Source: Galaxea fascicularis
Taxonomy: Eukaryota; Cnidaria; Anthozoa; Scleractinia; Euphylliidae
Length of the DNA: 64,000 bases
Assembly: GCA_948470475.1 (NCBI GenBank)
Contig: OX419339.1
Coordinates: forward strand, 12,747,363-12,811,362
Direction: 5' to 3'
Below the pieces are notes generated by a model. The model saw only the letters and a program-made list of their open reading frames with translations, was not told the origin of the DNA and searched no databases. Both the position numbers and the translations under genes were made by a program. Below, in pieces: positions 34,871-46,030 of this stretch (within the stretch, counting starts at the first letter, position 1; every line of letters starts with the position of its first letter).

Positions 34871-35238
34871 TAGCCTGAGTATCATGCCCTAGCGGGGACG
34901 AGGGGAAGGAAGAGGAGAAGGGCCTGACACAAAGCCATTGATTCGCTTGTGTCCAACATCCAGATTCTGGATGTTACGCTAATTGGTCAAAAGACAATAA
35001 GAAACGTCACGTGAGTCAACCGGAAGTCAAGCTTCCAGCGCAGGGGTTACAGACGCCATATTGAAGTTTACTCTCATGACACATGACAGTTACCGGAAGT
35101 GATTTTGATTGGCTAATTATAACACGCGCTGTCTGGGGGTGGAAGGCTTCTGAGAAGCTGTTTGTGTCAGGCGTTTCTTCCTTCGCTTTCTCGCTCTTTT
35201 TGCCTTCCCCACCCTAAAAACGCCTGATACTCAGGCTA
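34871..35238. mobile_element. Non-autonomous transposon, 368 bp, 9-bp target duplication (Mutator-like)
   Basis: The ends are TAGCCTGAGTATCATGCC and, mirrored, TAGCCTGAGTATCAGGCG. CAACCGTGT flanks both sides (34862-34870 and 35239-35247). A 9-bp duplication fits Mutator-like (MULE) elements. The interior includes ACCGGAAGT motifs and a C/T-rich right part. It is related to the element at 39631-39983, which also has a 9-bp duplication. No transposase is present. Confidence 0.85.
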
Positions 35239-35324
35239 CAACCGTGTACGTGTTTCAGTGAAGTATCAAATTTCAATTTCCGAAACATCCATTACTTGGA
35301 AGGCTGAGTGAAGGCCACTATGGT

Positions 35325-35973
35325 CTGCAGTTTGCAGGAATTTCTGTATCCATTTCTGATTGGTTAGGTTTCTTACGTGCTTTGTGATTGGAGATCTGCT
35401 TACGCAACAGATCACACAACTTCTCATTGCGAAAAATATTCTTAAACGACACAGAACTTGGTCCTCGTAGCAGTGGGGACACGGAAAGAATACATCGCCG
35501 AAATCGCATCAGGTCGACTCAAGAAGCGGGCAAACAGGAAATAATACAACACTACAACAGACTATTTTGAATTTATTGTGAAATACTCATAATTTGTGCC
35601 GTTTAAATTAACCCCGTTGATTTCCCTTACAAACCTTTATTTCAAACCGTTGTAAACACCCCTGCACACAGCAACGCAAAGTTCATGTTCCTTGCGTCGG
35701 TTCTTATCTAGAGCTTGGGCCATCCGTGGACCTAATCGCCGAAATTGAGATCCTGAATGTATTTTTGCGATCGATTGAGTTCAAATACAATTGTGGAAAC
35801 TGTAGCGAGGACGAAGAAACGACGAGCACTTAACGGTCAAAAACAATACCTACACATTATTTTTAGCATTGCGCAGATTTGCGTGATCTGTTGCGTCAGC
35901 AGATGTCCAGTCTTAAAGCGTAAGAAGTCTAGCCGATCAGAAATGGATACAGAAATCCCTGCAAACCTGCAGG
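35325..35973. repeat. Long inverted repeat, about 650 bp
   Basis: The left arm 35325-35415 contains TTTCTGTATCCATTTCTGAT. The right arm about 35880-35973 contains its mirror ATCAGAAATGGATACAGAAA plus CTGCAAACCTGCAG. Arms are about 90 bp with some mismatches. It is probably a decayed transposon. No coding sequence was seen. Confidence 0.6.
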
Positions 35974-36949
35974 TTGTCAGAACAAACTTTTGGGAGCCGT
36001 TGCGCAGACGGACTATATCTTAGAAACGACCAACCTAGTTCCCAGAGTCCTCTCACGAGGTTGAGAAACGACTCAAAGGTCACTGTGGCGTAATAATCCG
36101 CAGTCAGATGAAGAAAATTGCAGCTTTTTCTGACCAAACCACACATGATTGTAAACAAGCATCGCTCCCTATCAATATTTGGGATGAAACCACTGAGTGA
36201 CCACGGACAGGCCGAGACAGGCTCTACCAGATAGTCCGGTGTCCAACGGGTAAAGCCATCATCGGAGCAATGATACTGAAGAAGGGACAACAAACAAAAA
36301 CAGGCCCCCCCCCCCCGGCCTCGGCTCGTTTGCTCGAGGCTCCGGATTTTCTCGCACCCTCTCGACTTCTTACTTTGATATCTCAAATGACATACTCATT
36401 ATTTGCTCAGGCCCACCGCTTGAGCAGGATGGAGGTGGGGGGGGGGGGGGAAGGGGAGCTATTTAGGCATATGATGACCTTTGTTTCTGGATTTTTAATT
36501 TATGACGACTTCCTCATTTTGGGGGTTAAAAACATTTTCCGGAGGACATTATTAGGTTAAAACAGGGACGGAGGAACCAGACGTCTCTAGAACTCGCTCG
36601 ATTTTATTTAATATGATTTGAGTAGGAAATACATCAGTGTACAACAACCCGAACCATGGTACACTTGAAAAGCTTTCATTCAACTGATGAATATAAAACC
36701 CAGTAACTAAGTGGAATAGGATAGTCCGGGTAAGTGTAGTCCTGAGAAGAATTTTGTTACTTACAGCCTGTACTTAGTTATAATATGATTCCTGGATTCA
36801 AACTCTCTCTCCCTTCACCTTTCAGATGATGAAACTAAGAGCTAACTTGTAAATATAGCTCACTACATCAAACATCTGTATCACTATGCTTGAGCTTAGG
36901 TGCATCTTTTACTGCGAAACGTTACAATGATTACATAACGCGCAAAAAC

Positions 36950-39900
36950 TCAGTTTTTACTTGTCACAAGACAACTTGGCTCCTTCCAGCCTGCCAGACA
37001 GACTTTACTCCCATCACGTGGATTGCACTCGTAATGCCCGTGCATGTTGTCGTCATGGGGCACACAATACTGCTGACACAAGGGCCCATACCACCACTGC
37101 TTGCATTTCATCAGTCCAACATCGGAGCAATCGTAGTAGCCTTCCTGGGTCGAGTTACTGCACGTCATAGAACAGTTGGCTCCGTATCGACCCAGCAAGC
37201 AGTCTGTACACTCCGGAGGACGGTATCCGTCTAGGCAAACTTTGTTGCCGTGGATGTCACAGGTGTAATGGCCTCTCACGTCGTCATCTTGAGGAACACA
37301 GAACACAGTACAGTTTTCACCGTGCCACCCATTTTTGCACGTCTTACTTCCGTCATGCGCACAGGCGTAGTGTCCGTTGTTATCATCGCCGTGAGGAATA
37401 CAGTGCGTGCGACACTCGGTACCAAACCACCAAGGTAAGCAGACTTTCTTGCCATCAGAAGGTCTACATCTGTTGCCGAAAAATAGCCATTTAAGTTGAC
37501 AAAATTTAATTATAATTATTGTGAGTGAGCAATCAATAATTGTTGATCCCATACTCAGGATAGGATGGATTCTGTACGCAGTTCTATGTCTTTTATGAAC
37601 GGTGCCTTCTAGCATAGAGGTGTTTTTGTGGAGTTTATGAATGAGTGGAAACAATCTAAACAAAGGCAATTGTAATATAAAACGAATTTGTCGCTGTAGT
37701 TATTTTATTTCCAAGCAGGCTTTGGCAACCAAAGAAAGCAAGAGCACACGCAGCGACATGAAGTGATCAAATTAAGGGATTTGTGGAGATCAGAATGTGA
37801 GCTCATAATGGAGAATTTTTCTTTCTCTTTTCTTCATTCAAAGCCGTTCTTATTATTAGTTTGATTCCTGGACAGATCCCCCACATTGTACGCACTGAAA
37901 GAGTTTGGGTCGCAAATCGGTTACAGCAACATGAATTTCACGTTTTCGTTGCCGTCTTCCTTGCTTGAGTTATCCAATATTGATTTGAGCAGCAGGAGCC
38001 AAATTTTGCTCACATTGTCCTAAAAGTCCTTTGCGGGCATTCGGGCACAGGCGTAAGTTTTCAAGAGCCTTTAAGCATTCTTAGACATTTTTATCGACTT
38101 CTTGCACACTCTCCAGGATCTCCAAATCTCGTTCTTGTCTTTTTGTGTAATGCTCTACAACTTCCATTCCTTTTTTATCTGGGCTTTGAACTGCCCAAGC
38201 AAGTTAGCTACTGACTTAGTGGTAACGTACTTACTTGTAATGTCCTTGGTCCTCGTTATCCTGAGGCATACAGTACGCAGAACACCGAGTGCCGTAGTGG
38301 TTTCTGACACAGCTCTTACAGGTTGGCCCTTGCCAGTTTCGCATACATAGCTTATTTCCCTCTTTATCGCAGTGGAAGTGTCCATGTTGCGGGTCATCCC
38401 GCGGGACGCAGTGCCGAGTGCAGCTTCTTCCATGCCAACCACGCATGCAGACCTTTCTTCCCAGATTATCACAAGTGTAGTGCCCGCTCGAGTCATCCCG
38501 CCGGATACACTTCGTAGTGCATGAATCACCGTAAAAGTGCTTGTCGCAGTACACCTCCAGATCAAGGGTTACTGTAACGTACCTACCCCTCAGCTCCTGA
38601 CTGCTGCGGTAGTGGCTCGAGGAAGACACACCAGGTTTTACAGATGGGAGGGTTATATATTTGGTTTGCTTAAACACCAAGTCATCGGGAGTAAACCTGT
38701 CCTTGTCCCACACTTCCAGCTTTAACATTATGTTGCCCTGAAGAAGAATTTTACAACAAAGTGTCAATTATCTGGAGAGTTGCCTACGTACCTAGATTTA
38801 AGGTCTTTGCGAACTCTTGGGCGCTCTCGACTACTCCGGCTCACGCACGAAGTAATCAAATTTCTCGTAGCCGAGGTATTTCTTAGTTTGGCCTAACTTA
38901 TGTTATTGGTCACGTCCAGTCGACTCGAGTCGATCGGATGGAGTCAATCCTTCGAGATTTTCTGCCCTCCCTATGCTTGTGTTATCTTTGTCACTTGCAA
39001 CCCGGCTTCCGGTGAGATGGGTCGACGTTCGCAAAGACGGGTCGAGTCGATCCGACTCGAATGGTACAAAACGAGAATTAAGAAGGCGGATCATGGAGGA
39101 GCAAAAAGGTCAAGTATATGCTGATAAATGTGTGACTCTGGTGCGATGGCTTTTAAGATCCAGCGAGCAATAGTATGCAGGAAACCACGTAATCTACGGT
39201 TCAGCTGATCGCAATTTGGAGCGAATCCGTCGATTATTCGAGAATTTATTGTGTTTCGCGCTAAGATCGCCCGTTGGCCCGCCTTCAATTCTTCTCAGTG
39301 GATGCTACCTCCGACGAGAGGTAAAAGTCCCATTTAAACCGGCCAAGACGAACAGGGTATAAGGGGTCTATTTTACAATATTTTTATTTTATAAACACCG
39401 GTTGAGAGATGTGATGCCACGATGCCACGATTTGTTTTTCTTTATATTAATTTCACATGTACACACAGCACCGCTGGGCCGCTAATGGATTAACCACAAC
39501 AGGGAGACAAACATTTTTACTATTTTTCTCTGAAGTACATGCAGAGGCCCAGAATTTTACTGCTGGTGATTTCAGGAGATCAGAAGGACGGGAAAGCAGG
39601 CGGTTTCGAAACTGTCAGGCAACCAGAACTTAACCTGCGATCAGGCGTTTTTTTTTTTTTTTTTCAAGGGCGGACGAGGCGAGAGGAAAAAAAAAAACGC
39701 CTGATACGTTTATTTAACATTCCGCCAGCCGCCCTCTAATTTAAATAAACAAACGCCAGCTCTACCTGTCAAGTTAATGGGCCAATCAGCATTTACCGGA
39801 AGTCAGCCGCTCCCCGTACATTGCCAATCAGAATGGAGTTTTTCAGAGGTATTGTTTCTAAGCCAATCAGAAAAAAGTCCAGAATCTGGCATTTTTACAT

Positions 39901-42086
39901 GTGATCCGACAAAGAAATGTATCATGCCCTCTTTCCGTGAGAGACATAAAGGGATAATAGGGAGAGGGCATGATCTCAGGCTAACCAGAACTAATTGTAA
40001 ATCACATGACAACTCCTGCAGGAGTCTGCGCTCATTTGGCCTGAGTGTTGAGTTCGGTTTTATTGAACGATATATTTAAGGGGAAAATTTAAGGGTTTAT
40101 TACAGAGGGCCGCTTGGCACATGAAGAATGGATTGGAGAAAACGTCACATACGCTGAGACTTTTAACATGTACCACTCACATAACCAAAATCTACAAGCT
40201 AGTTCCCTGAGAACGAAAGGACGCTTGGTTTCTTTTTATATCCTTCTCTAAAAGTCGATGAAGAGGGATTCCTCGTGAAATCATATCAACCACCCTTTTG
40301 TTATAGGATAGAACTAGAATACACTCACCGTAAATGATTGAAAAGCAAAGTCCTTCCTGATGTTTAACTGGTGATAGTTTCTCTTGTCAACCTTGCCAGT
40401 TTCTGATTTTCCGATGTTGCAGATGGAGCTGGACGCCGAATCCCCCACGCACAGTTTAAAGTAAACATCGCACGCTGAACAGATGCCGAATAGTACTCTA
40501 TCACAGCATTTACCTTTACTTTCAGTGTAACGTTTAGGATTGTTGTAGCTCTTCAGCGTAACGACTACATGCCCTGTGCCCTCACAGCTCACCTGTTGAG
40601 AATAAAAACGTAATCATTAAAGTCACCGTTATTGGATTGCAAACCTCTCACGCCTCAAGTTACACGTTTTTGAACTTACGAAATATTAAGAGATTGTACG
40701 AAAAGCTAGTCTACATCTACCTAACAAATGTGCACCCTCTGGGGAGATAGTAAGCGAGCTGGGGTAAATATTCTTGCGTTCAGCACTTCAAGATTCTAAA
40801 AGGCAAGGTGACTTACCAAAAGAAGAAATTTTGATTTTCATGGAGGCACAGAAAAATGGATCATGGGAAAGAGAATTTTTCTCCATTGAAAACCATATGG
40901 TCTAGATTAGCCATCTCTATGCACCTTTACCTGGAGATCAGATCGAGAGAGCTTTTAAGTCCACCTGAGGCGTCGATCAGAAGAAGGGGCGAGTAAGATG
41001 ACACAAGGCATCAATGCTACGTTTTCAACCAAGCTAAGATTTTTGTGGCAACACCTATGATATGTTTGGTTTAGAGTTCCAGCCATTAACATGCGAACGG
41101 GAAAAAGCTAGCAAGTACTCAACGTCTAACCTGCAAACACGCTCTCTATTTCGGCATTCCGAGGGATGGTCGTGTCGATTTGCTCTTGAATGGTGCGCGG
41201 TCAAGTCTAAAGGATTGTGGCGAGCGACAGAAAGGGGTCTTCCTCTCCGCCTCGCTCTCCTCAATGACCGCGCGCCATTTGAGAGGATATCGAAGCAAAA
41301 ACCTAAATGAAGAGCCTCATTGTTCGCAGGCTACTCCACGTCAAAGGAATCTTGTAAAAGTAAATATGATCTACAGGATTATATGTGCTTTGCGCTTAAC
41401 TTGATCGTATAATATTAACAATGAAGCAAGACAGAATGATAAGAATGAATGGTTCTTCAGCTACACCTGTTAGTGCGTCATTTCAAAGGATGTATGGAAC
41501 ACAGGTAAACAGTGTTGAGTGAATATTCCGAAAAAAAAGAACATGGTAAAAATTGAAGTGAATTTAATATCCTTTCATAGAACGCCACCGTCCTGGCCCT
41601 TCCCCCAATCCCAAGGTATAAGATGACCCCCATACAAAATTCCAGTATTTCCGGAATGACTGTGAAAAATAGAAAGCTCCATTCTTGTAAACAGCTCTTA
41701 GAGTTGTTCAGTTTAACGTTTCATGGAAGGACCATGATAGAAGCGTAAACATTTAATTAAAAATTTATTTCTTAACTAACGCCTGGGCTACCTTTAGGGA
41801 AAACAATACATTTTTCTCTCCATAAGAAAGAAAAAAACCCCAGCATATACAAATCTCCTTCTAAATTAAAACATACAGTGTTGCACGATAGCTTAAACCT
41901 GTTACATTGAAGCTAAGGGTAACTATTGTAGAGAAGATGCGTTTTTCTGTGAAAACCCAACTGAACGACACCTGAAACATTAACCTAGAATTTGGAGCTA
42001 AAGAGTATTAGCTCCAGCACGTAAATGAGTATACTCACCATAAAAGACAGTAAAAAAGCAGTTGCGATGGCCAGTGACCACATCAT
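36950..42086 (-). CDS. Secreted MNNL + multi-DSL protein, gene C (4 exons, 444 aa)
   Basis: Exons on the minus strand are 42086-42039, 40592-40329, 38737-38235 and 37469-36950. Phases (0, 0, 2) and the 48-nt exon 1 are the same as in gene B, so B and C are tandem duplicates. Signal peptide MMWSLAIATAFLLSFM; a second ATG follows immediately. MNNL domain (GKCCDRVLF, CDVYFKLC), C2-like part (IMLKLEVWDKDRFTPDDL), then seven DSL-like units. The last intron falls inside DSL 3 between GHYK and C. DSL 6 is degenerate (GYYDCSDVGLMKC). The protein ends CLVTSKN and has no EGF repeat or membrane helix. It is predicted to be extracellular. Binding partner is unknown; Notch is a guess from family. Confidence 0.9.
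39631..39983. mobile_element. Second member of the 9-bp-duplication family, in gene C intron 2
   Basis: ACCAGAACT flanks both sides (39622-39630 and 39984-39992). The left end TAACCTGCGATCAGGCG and right end (mirrored) TAGCCTGAGATCATGCC resemble the ends at 34871-35238. The interior has an A/T-run hairpin (CAGGCGTTTT... / ...AAAACGCCTG, 39642-39705) and ACCGGAAGT motifs as in its relative. No coding sequence. Confidence 0.78.
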
Positions 42087-42555
42087 CACCTTATATTCAA
42101 AAGTGAAAAAGGTCTTCGGAAATGCGTAGTATCAGCCCGTTCACTTACGACAAGCTCAGGGATGCAAACGAAAACCGACTGTACTTCAACCTGATCCGAC
42201 CCACCATGTAACTGTACACTATGGTAATCCTATCCTATCTCTCATAGGCTCGTTAATTCTGACAGAGGCAAATTTAGATTGACTTCAGCGCGTTTACTAA
42301 CCTTATCTGATGATTTGTTTTGGAGGCGGGGGAGGGGAGGTGGTATTTACTGAGTTCTTTCAGTTCCCCTCGCTCAGGGCAGACTCGAACCGTGAAAGGA
42401 GAATACTAGGAGCGAGCTTTGCATAACTATTTTAACTTGAGCCTATACAATCAAACCATTCCTGGATGTCAGGTTGGATGGAATACCGAGCGTGTTTTGC
42501 CCACTTTCTTTGTTTGATTTTTTCGTACATTTATACTTACAATACAAAACAAATA
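42087..42555. other. 5' flank of gene C
   Basis: Upstream sequence of the secreted DSL gene. It includes a G/A-rich tract near 42326-42345. No core promoter motif could be assigned with confidence. Confidence 0.35.
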
Positions 42556-42725
42556 GGCCATTTCCGAGTTCATGTCTGCCTCCTCTTCAAAGCGAGTCTA
42601 AGTGCGAAGTTTTTGTGATGGTAATTAGTTCTACTTTACATATGAATGACAACTAATTTTCATAACAAAAACTTCACACTTAGACTCGCGTTGAAGAGGA
42701 GGCAGACATGAACTCGGAAATGGCC
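42556..42725. mobile_element. Palindromic MITE, 170 bp, TA target (Tc1/mariner-like), copy A
   Basis: TIRs of about 60 bp start GGCCATTTCCGAGTTCATGT, with TA at each end (42554-42555 and 42726-42727). Almost the whole element folds on itself around a short loop. The same 170-bp element is at 61706-61875. It encodes nothing. The TA target suggests a Tc1/mariner source. Confidence 0.87.
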
Positions 42726-42902
42726 TATTAGTACAAGAAAAATATCATGATCATATACTGTGAGCAGCTTCAGGTAATTTTACTGAAATATTTGAATTAC
42801 GTTTCTTTAGCTTTGCCCACTTTGGAAAAGAGTGGGGGCCTGAGAGGAAGTTTTTAAAATTTATCGATAGGAAAAAGAAAGGAGGCCCTTAGCTATAGAT
42901 TG

Positions 42903-43004
42903 CAATGACCAGAACCAGGTTATTGACCAGCGGTTTTCGTTAAAACACTGGTTTGCTGGGGCTGGTCATTCTTGCAGGCTCAGAAAACCTGGTTCTGGTC
43001 ATTG
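42903..43004. repeat. Inverted repeat, 19-bp arms
   Basis: CAATGACCAGAACCAGGTT at 42903-42921 is mirrored perfectly by AACCTGGTTCTGGTCATTG at 42986-43004. An inner pair (GACCAGC / GCTGGTC) extends the fold. It is a short foldback sequence of unknown origin. Confidence 0.7.
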
Positions 43005-43084
43005 TTATTCGAGGTTTTCGAAGTCTTTCCACCACACCAAAGAGCATCTAAAAAAATGGTAACCTAACCAACCTTGAGGCAGTT

Positions 43085-43185
43085 CATGTAAAGCTTGTGG
43101 GATCTGTCCTCGAGCGACAAGAATACCTCACAAACTGATGTGTTTAGCTAAGCTGAAAGCCACTCATTGGGCACTATGGCTACGT
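43085..43185. repeat. Partial copy of the repeat at 27914-28062
   Basis: Shares ACAAGAATACCTCACAAA and GAAAGCCACTCATTGGGCAC in the same order, with diverged ends. Confidence 0.6.
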
Positions 43186-43212
43186 GGTAGCGAGCATTAC
43201 CCAACCAAATAA

Positions 43213-43299
43213 AATTTGAGCCTGAGCATTAGCGGCCATGGATTGCTGATTTGGCCTTATTAGGCCTCATCAGCTTGGCATAGCTAATACTCAGGCTGT
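43213..43299. repeat. Small foldback element, 9-bp-duplication-family-like ends
   Basis: The ends AGCCTGAGCATTAGC and GCTAATACTCAGGCT are inverted and resemble the AGCCTGAGTATCA ends of the elements at 34871 and 39631. An inner GGCCTTATTAGGCC palindrome is present. No target duplication was established. Confidence 0.45.
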
Positions 43300-43474
43300 G
43301 TAGTTTAATTGGGAGCTGAATAAAAGGTTTATCAAAGTTAATCGTCAAAATTTAATACTAGAGACTTTGTATGGAATGGGGGGACGCACTTTCTAAAACA
43401 TAGACATTTGTATGAGATTTTCTTGATTATTTTAAAACATTGAATTTAGCATGCTAAAATTTTTCCTTTCTTGT

Positions 43475-43850
43475 GGGAAACCATTTAGTTCAATTTTCTT
43501 GCTTTTCAATTAAGTTTGGATCTGTTCCTAGGCCCATGCTTTTTTCCAAAGTGGGAAAGCTGGACTTTCCAGCATTCTGATTGGCTACATTTTCTGTAGC
43601 ACAGTTATGCTATTCGCGATGTCGGATATGTGTAAGCAGCACTTGGGCTAAAACTATAAATGTTTAGATGCCCTTTCATGTGAGAAGAGATTTAGTTCAA
43701 TATGATTGATTTTCAATTAAGTTTGGTTTCGTTCCCAGGCCTTTACTCTTTTCCAAAATGGGAAAGCTGAACTTTCCAGCATTCCGATTCGCTGTCATTT
43801 TCTATGGCATGGTTTACCAGATCCAGTTATGACATTCGCGATTGTTGGAT
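43475..43850. repeat. Direct duplication of about 190 bp
   Basis: Two successive diverged copies share TTTTCAATTAAGTTTGG, CCAAA-TGGGAAAGCTG-ACTTTCCAGCATTC (in pieces) and CATTCGCGAT-type blocks. The first is about 43475-43640 and the second about 43685-43850. No coding content. Confidence 0.6.
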
Positions 43851-43954
43851 CTGTAATAGCATCCAACGGTCACTATGCCAATCAAAATTACTCGAGTTTG
43901 ATTATCCAATCATCCAGTTTTCAGTATTGTTGGTTGTGTTTGTTGGTTTGGGAA

Positions 43955-44140
43955 GCAGGGATGGCACAGTGGTGAGAGCACTCGCCTCCCTCTAATGTGG
44001 CCCGGGTTCGATTCCCGGCCTTGGCGCAATATGTGGGTTGAGTTTGTTGTGGGTTCTCTTCTCTGCTCCCTTTCTCCGATTACTCCGGTTTTCCCCACTC
44101 CTCAAAAACCAACATTTCCAGATTCCAATTCGATATGGAA
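43955..44140 (+). mobile_element. tRNA-derived SINE
   Basis: The head GCAGGGATGGCACAGTGGTG... contains an A box (TGGCACAGTGG) and a B box (GGGTTCGATTCCCGG) at tRNA-like spacing. The 3' body ends with CTCCGGTTTTCCCC and CTCAAAAACCAACATTTCC, a conserved SINE core that I associate with cnidarian and other eumetazoan SINEs. The acceptor stem does not pair, so this is not a working tRNA gene. Confidence 0.8.
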
Positions 44141-44271
44141 TGCACGACATCTTTGAACGAGTTCTCTTGAGCTCTTTGGTATTCCGTGGGTAAACAAATT
44201 ACAAAGATTACATGTAGAACTTTTCCGATTCTGTCCACACAATCTTGTTGAAAGCCAAAATTCAATTTCTT

Positions 44272-44345
44272 GTACGCAATAAAGTCAACTCTCTCGTAAG
44301 CGACCACCCTTGGTGCAGGCTTACGGGAGGTGGTCGCTTATGAGA
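44272..44345. repeat. Fragment of a dispersed repeat with GTGGTCGCTTA motifs
   Basis: Contains TCTCTCGTAAGCGACCACC and GGAGGTGGTCGCTTA. Related motifs recur at 45865-46022, on the other side of the Harbinger relic, suggesting one older repeat split by that insertion. Confidence 0.45.
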
Positions 44346-44575
44346 AAAATCAACAAAATAAAGGCAAAACTGTAATTGATTAACTAATTATATAGAGATA
44401 ATACCTTCTTTATCTAACATTAGGCTAATGGGGAAAAGATTGAAAGCAATGGCGTATTTCACATCGAATAACGCTTGTGAAATCATATCGTACTAATGTT
44501 GAACCTTTGTATATCATTTTGTATCAGATCACTGTCCAAACTCAAGACATATTCTTTTTGCATGTAAACAGTTAT

Positions 44576-45720
44576 TAGGGAACTTAATCACCAGACGTTT
44601 TCTACGGGGCGACGGCAACAGGAAGTTAAATTTACTTCGGATCCATGTTTCCCGCCGACAGAGTCCGCCGTCGCGACTCTGCGCCAACTTTGTTTTGCCT
44701 AGTTTGACGTCGCCTGTAAAACGTGAGTTTCGCTTTTATGATTTTCGTGCTTTTATATCATTTTGCCTGCGATGTTTTGCACTTGGTGATACGTGAAATA
44801 TTATTCTGTCGTTTTGGCGCTTGTTCGAGCGATTGTCAAGTATTACAGGTTATTTTTTTTTAACTTTTTAGGCTCTAGCGTGAAGATGGCTACCAAAAAA
44901 CAACCTGTAATGGAATGGACAGATGACCATGACATTCTCCTGTTGCGTGAAATGATTGCTAGCGAATTGTTTCAGTTCAAGAAAGCAGTCCAGACAATGG
45001 CAATATCTGGGAGTCAATCCAGGAAAGATTGAACGAGCTCGATAATCCAAAATTTATGATAACTCTGGAACTGGTCTTCCAAATCGGCTGATCATATCTG
45101 AATAGCGGCAAGGATAAGAAAACCTTCTCAGTAGCATGCATAACCCTTCAATTCTATCACAAATTGTTCTTTGTGGACAACGGATGTTCAATGGTAGTTG
45201 AAGAACGTTTGCCAGCACAGGGATGTTTGTTTTTGGACCATATATCTGAACTCTGCCAAACACTCGGTTTCGTCAATGTTTTCAAGATCAAATCTTGCAT
45301 ACGAACTGTACGGAAAATCAGGGTTCTTGGAACGGCAGCTCTCCCACAAGACCAAGAATTCTTCATCAGAAATTATTTTACTATCATACGCTAGTAACAG
45401 CATCTCTCTTGTTTCACGAAAAGACATTTTTCACAGGTTTTTTTCAAGCTTTCGAGGTAGGTTTCGAATGAGTTGCCGTCGCAAAAATATTTCTTTGCTA
45501 AGTTTGGATTTTGGCGGGAACGACGGCGCCCTCTTAACCAGGCTCGCTCGTTTGTAGACGTCGCCGTCGTCCGAAAAACGTCTGGGCCGAGTTGCTCGAA
45601 GCATGGTTAGCGCTAACCACTGGTTAAGTTGCATTAAAGCCTATAGGTTGTCATCGTATTTAACGTTGGTTAGCGCTAACCATGCTTCGAGCAACTCGGC
45701 CCTGGTGCTTAAGTTCCCTA
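44576..45720. mobile_element. Decayed PIF/Harbinger transposon, about 1.15 kb including a nested insertion
   Basis: Inverted ends TAGGGAACTTAATCACCAGACG and CGTCTGG...TGCTTAAGTTCCCTA (the latter interrupted at 45585-45701), flanked by TTAT on both sides (44572-44575 and 45721-45724). A plus-strand Myb/SANT-like frame starts at 44886 (MEWTDDHDILLLREMI). A frameshift is needed to continue as GNIWESIQERLNELDNPKF. A minus-strand frame (45427-45188) reads MSFRETREMLLLAYD, DEEFLVLWE and FDLENIDETECLAEFR, and after a frameshift continues (45263-45054) as IEGLCMLLRRFSYPCRYSDMI. These are the N-terminal region of a HARBI1-like nuclease. Most of the DDE catalytic domain is missing, so it is dead. Confidence 0.82.
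45585..45701. mobile_element. Nested palindromic MITE, 117 bp, CTG target duplication
   Basis: Perfect TIRs of about 35 bp begin GGCCGAGTTGCTCGAAGCAT. CTG flanks both ends (45582-45584 and 45702-45704). Removing the element restores CGTCTGGTGCTTAAG, the right inverted end of the Harbinger relic, so this insertion is younger than the relic. The arms also contain the palindrome GGTTAGCGCTAACC. Confidence 0.85.
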
Positions 45721-45864
45721 TTATCTGTCGGCACTCCGGGTCAGCGCTATCAAAACGGACGTTTTATGACACTTGAGTGACGATTTTCTAATGAATGTAC
45801 GTGATGATGTTGGCTGGTCGTTTACTGGAAACAGAAAACAAAAGAATATATAAAATTTCTTGCC

Positions 45865-46030
45865 TGAAGAGTGGTCGCGGTCGCTTAAGAAATTTGAGTA
45901 GTGATCGCTTACGAGAGAGTTTTTGAAACAGTATTTGACTGTGAAACAAAACGGTTGTTTACAAAGTGGTAGCTTACGGGAGGTGGTCGCTAACAGAAGT
46001 GTTCGCTATGAGACAGTTGACTGTACTGAA
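45865..46030. repeat. Dispersed repeat with GTGGTCGCTTA motifs, second part
   Basis: Contains GTGGTCGCGGTCGCTTAAG, GATCGCTTACGAGAGAG and GGGAGGTGGTCGCTAAC. Probable continuation of the repeat at 44272-44345. Confidence 0.45.

Larger units (their letters stand above)
33367..36949. other. Intergenic stretch between genes B and C
   Basis: It includes the promoter side of gene B. An inverted pair shares GTCTGCGCAACGGCTCCCAAAAG (33817-33858 against 35976-36010; split GTCTGCGCAACGG and CTCCCAAAAG). Elements at 34871 and 35325 are listed separately. C- and G-runs lie near 36307-36316 and 36437-36450. No coding exon was recognised. Confidence 0.45.

Noticed and set aside
38880..39070. TCGAGTCGATC-type inverted motifs as a transposon
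   Set aside because: Arms are short and imperfect and no target duplication is visible.
43955..44030. Possible functional tRNA gene
   Set aside because: A and B boxes are present, but the acceptor stem does not pair and a SINE body follows directly.
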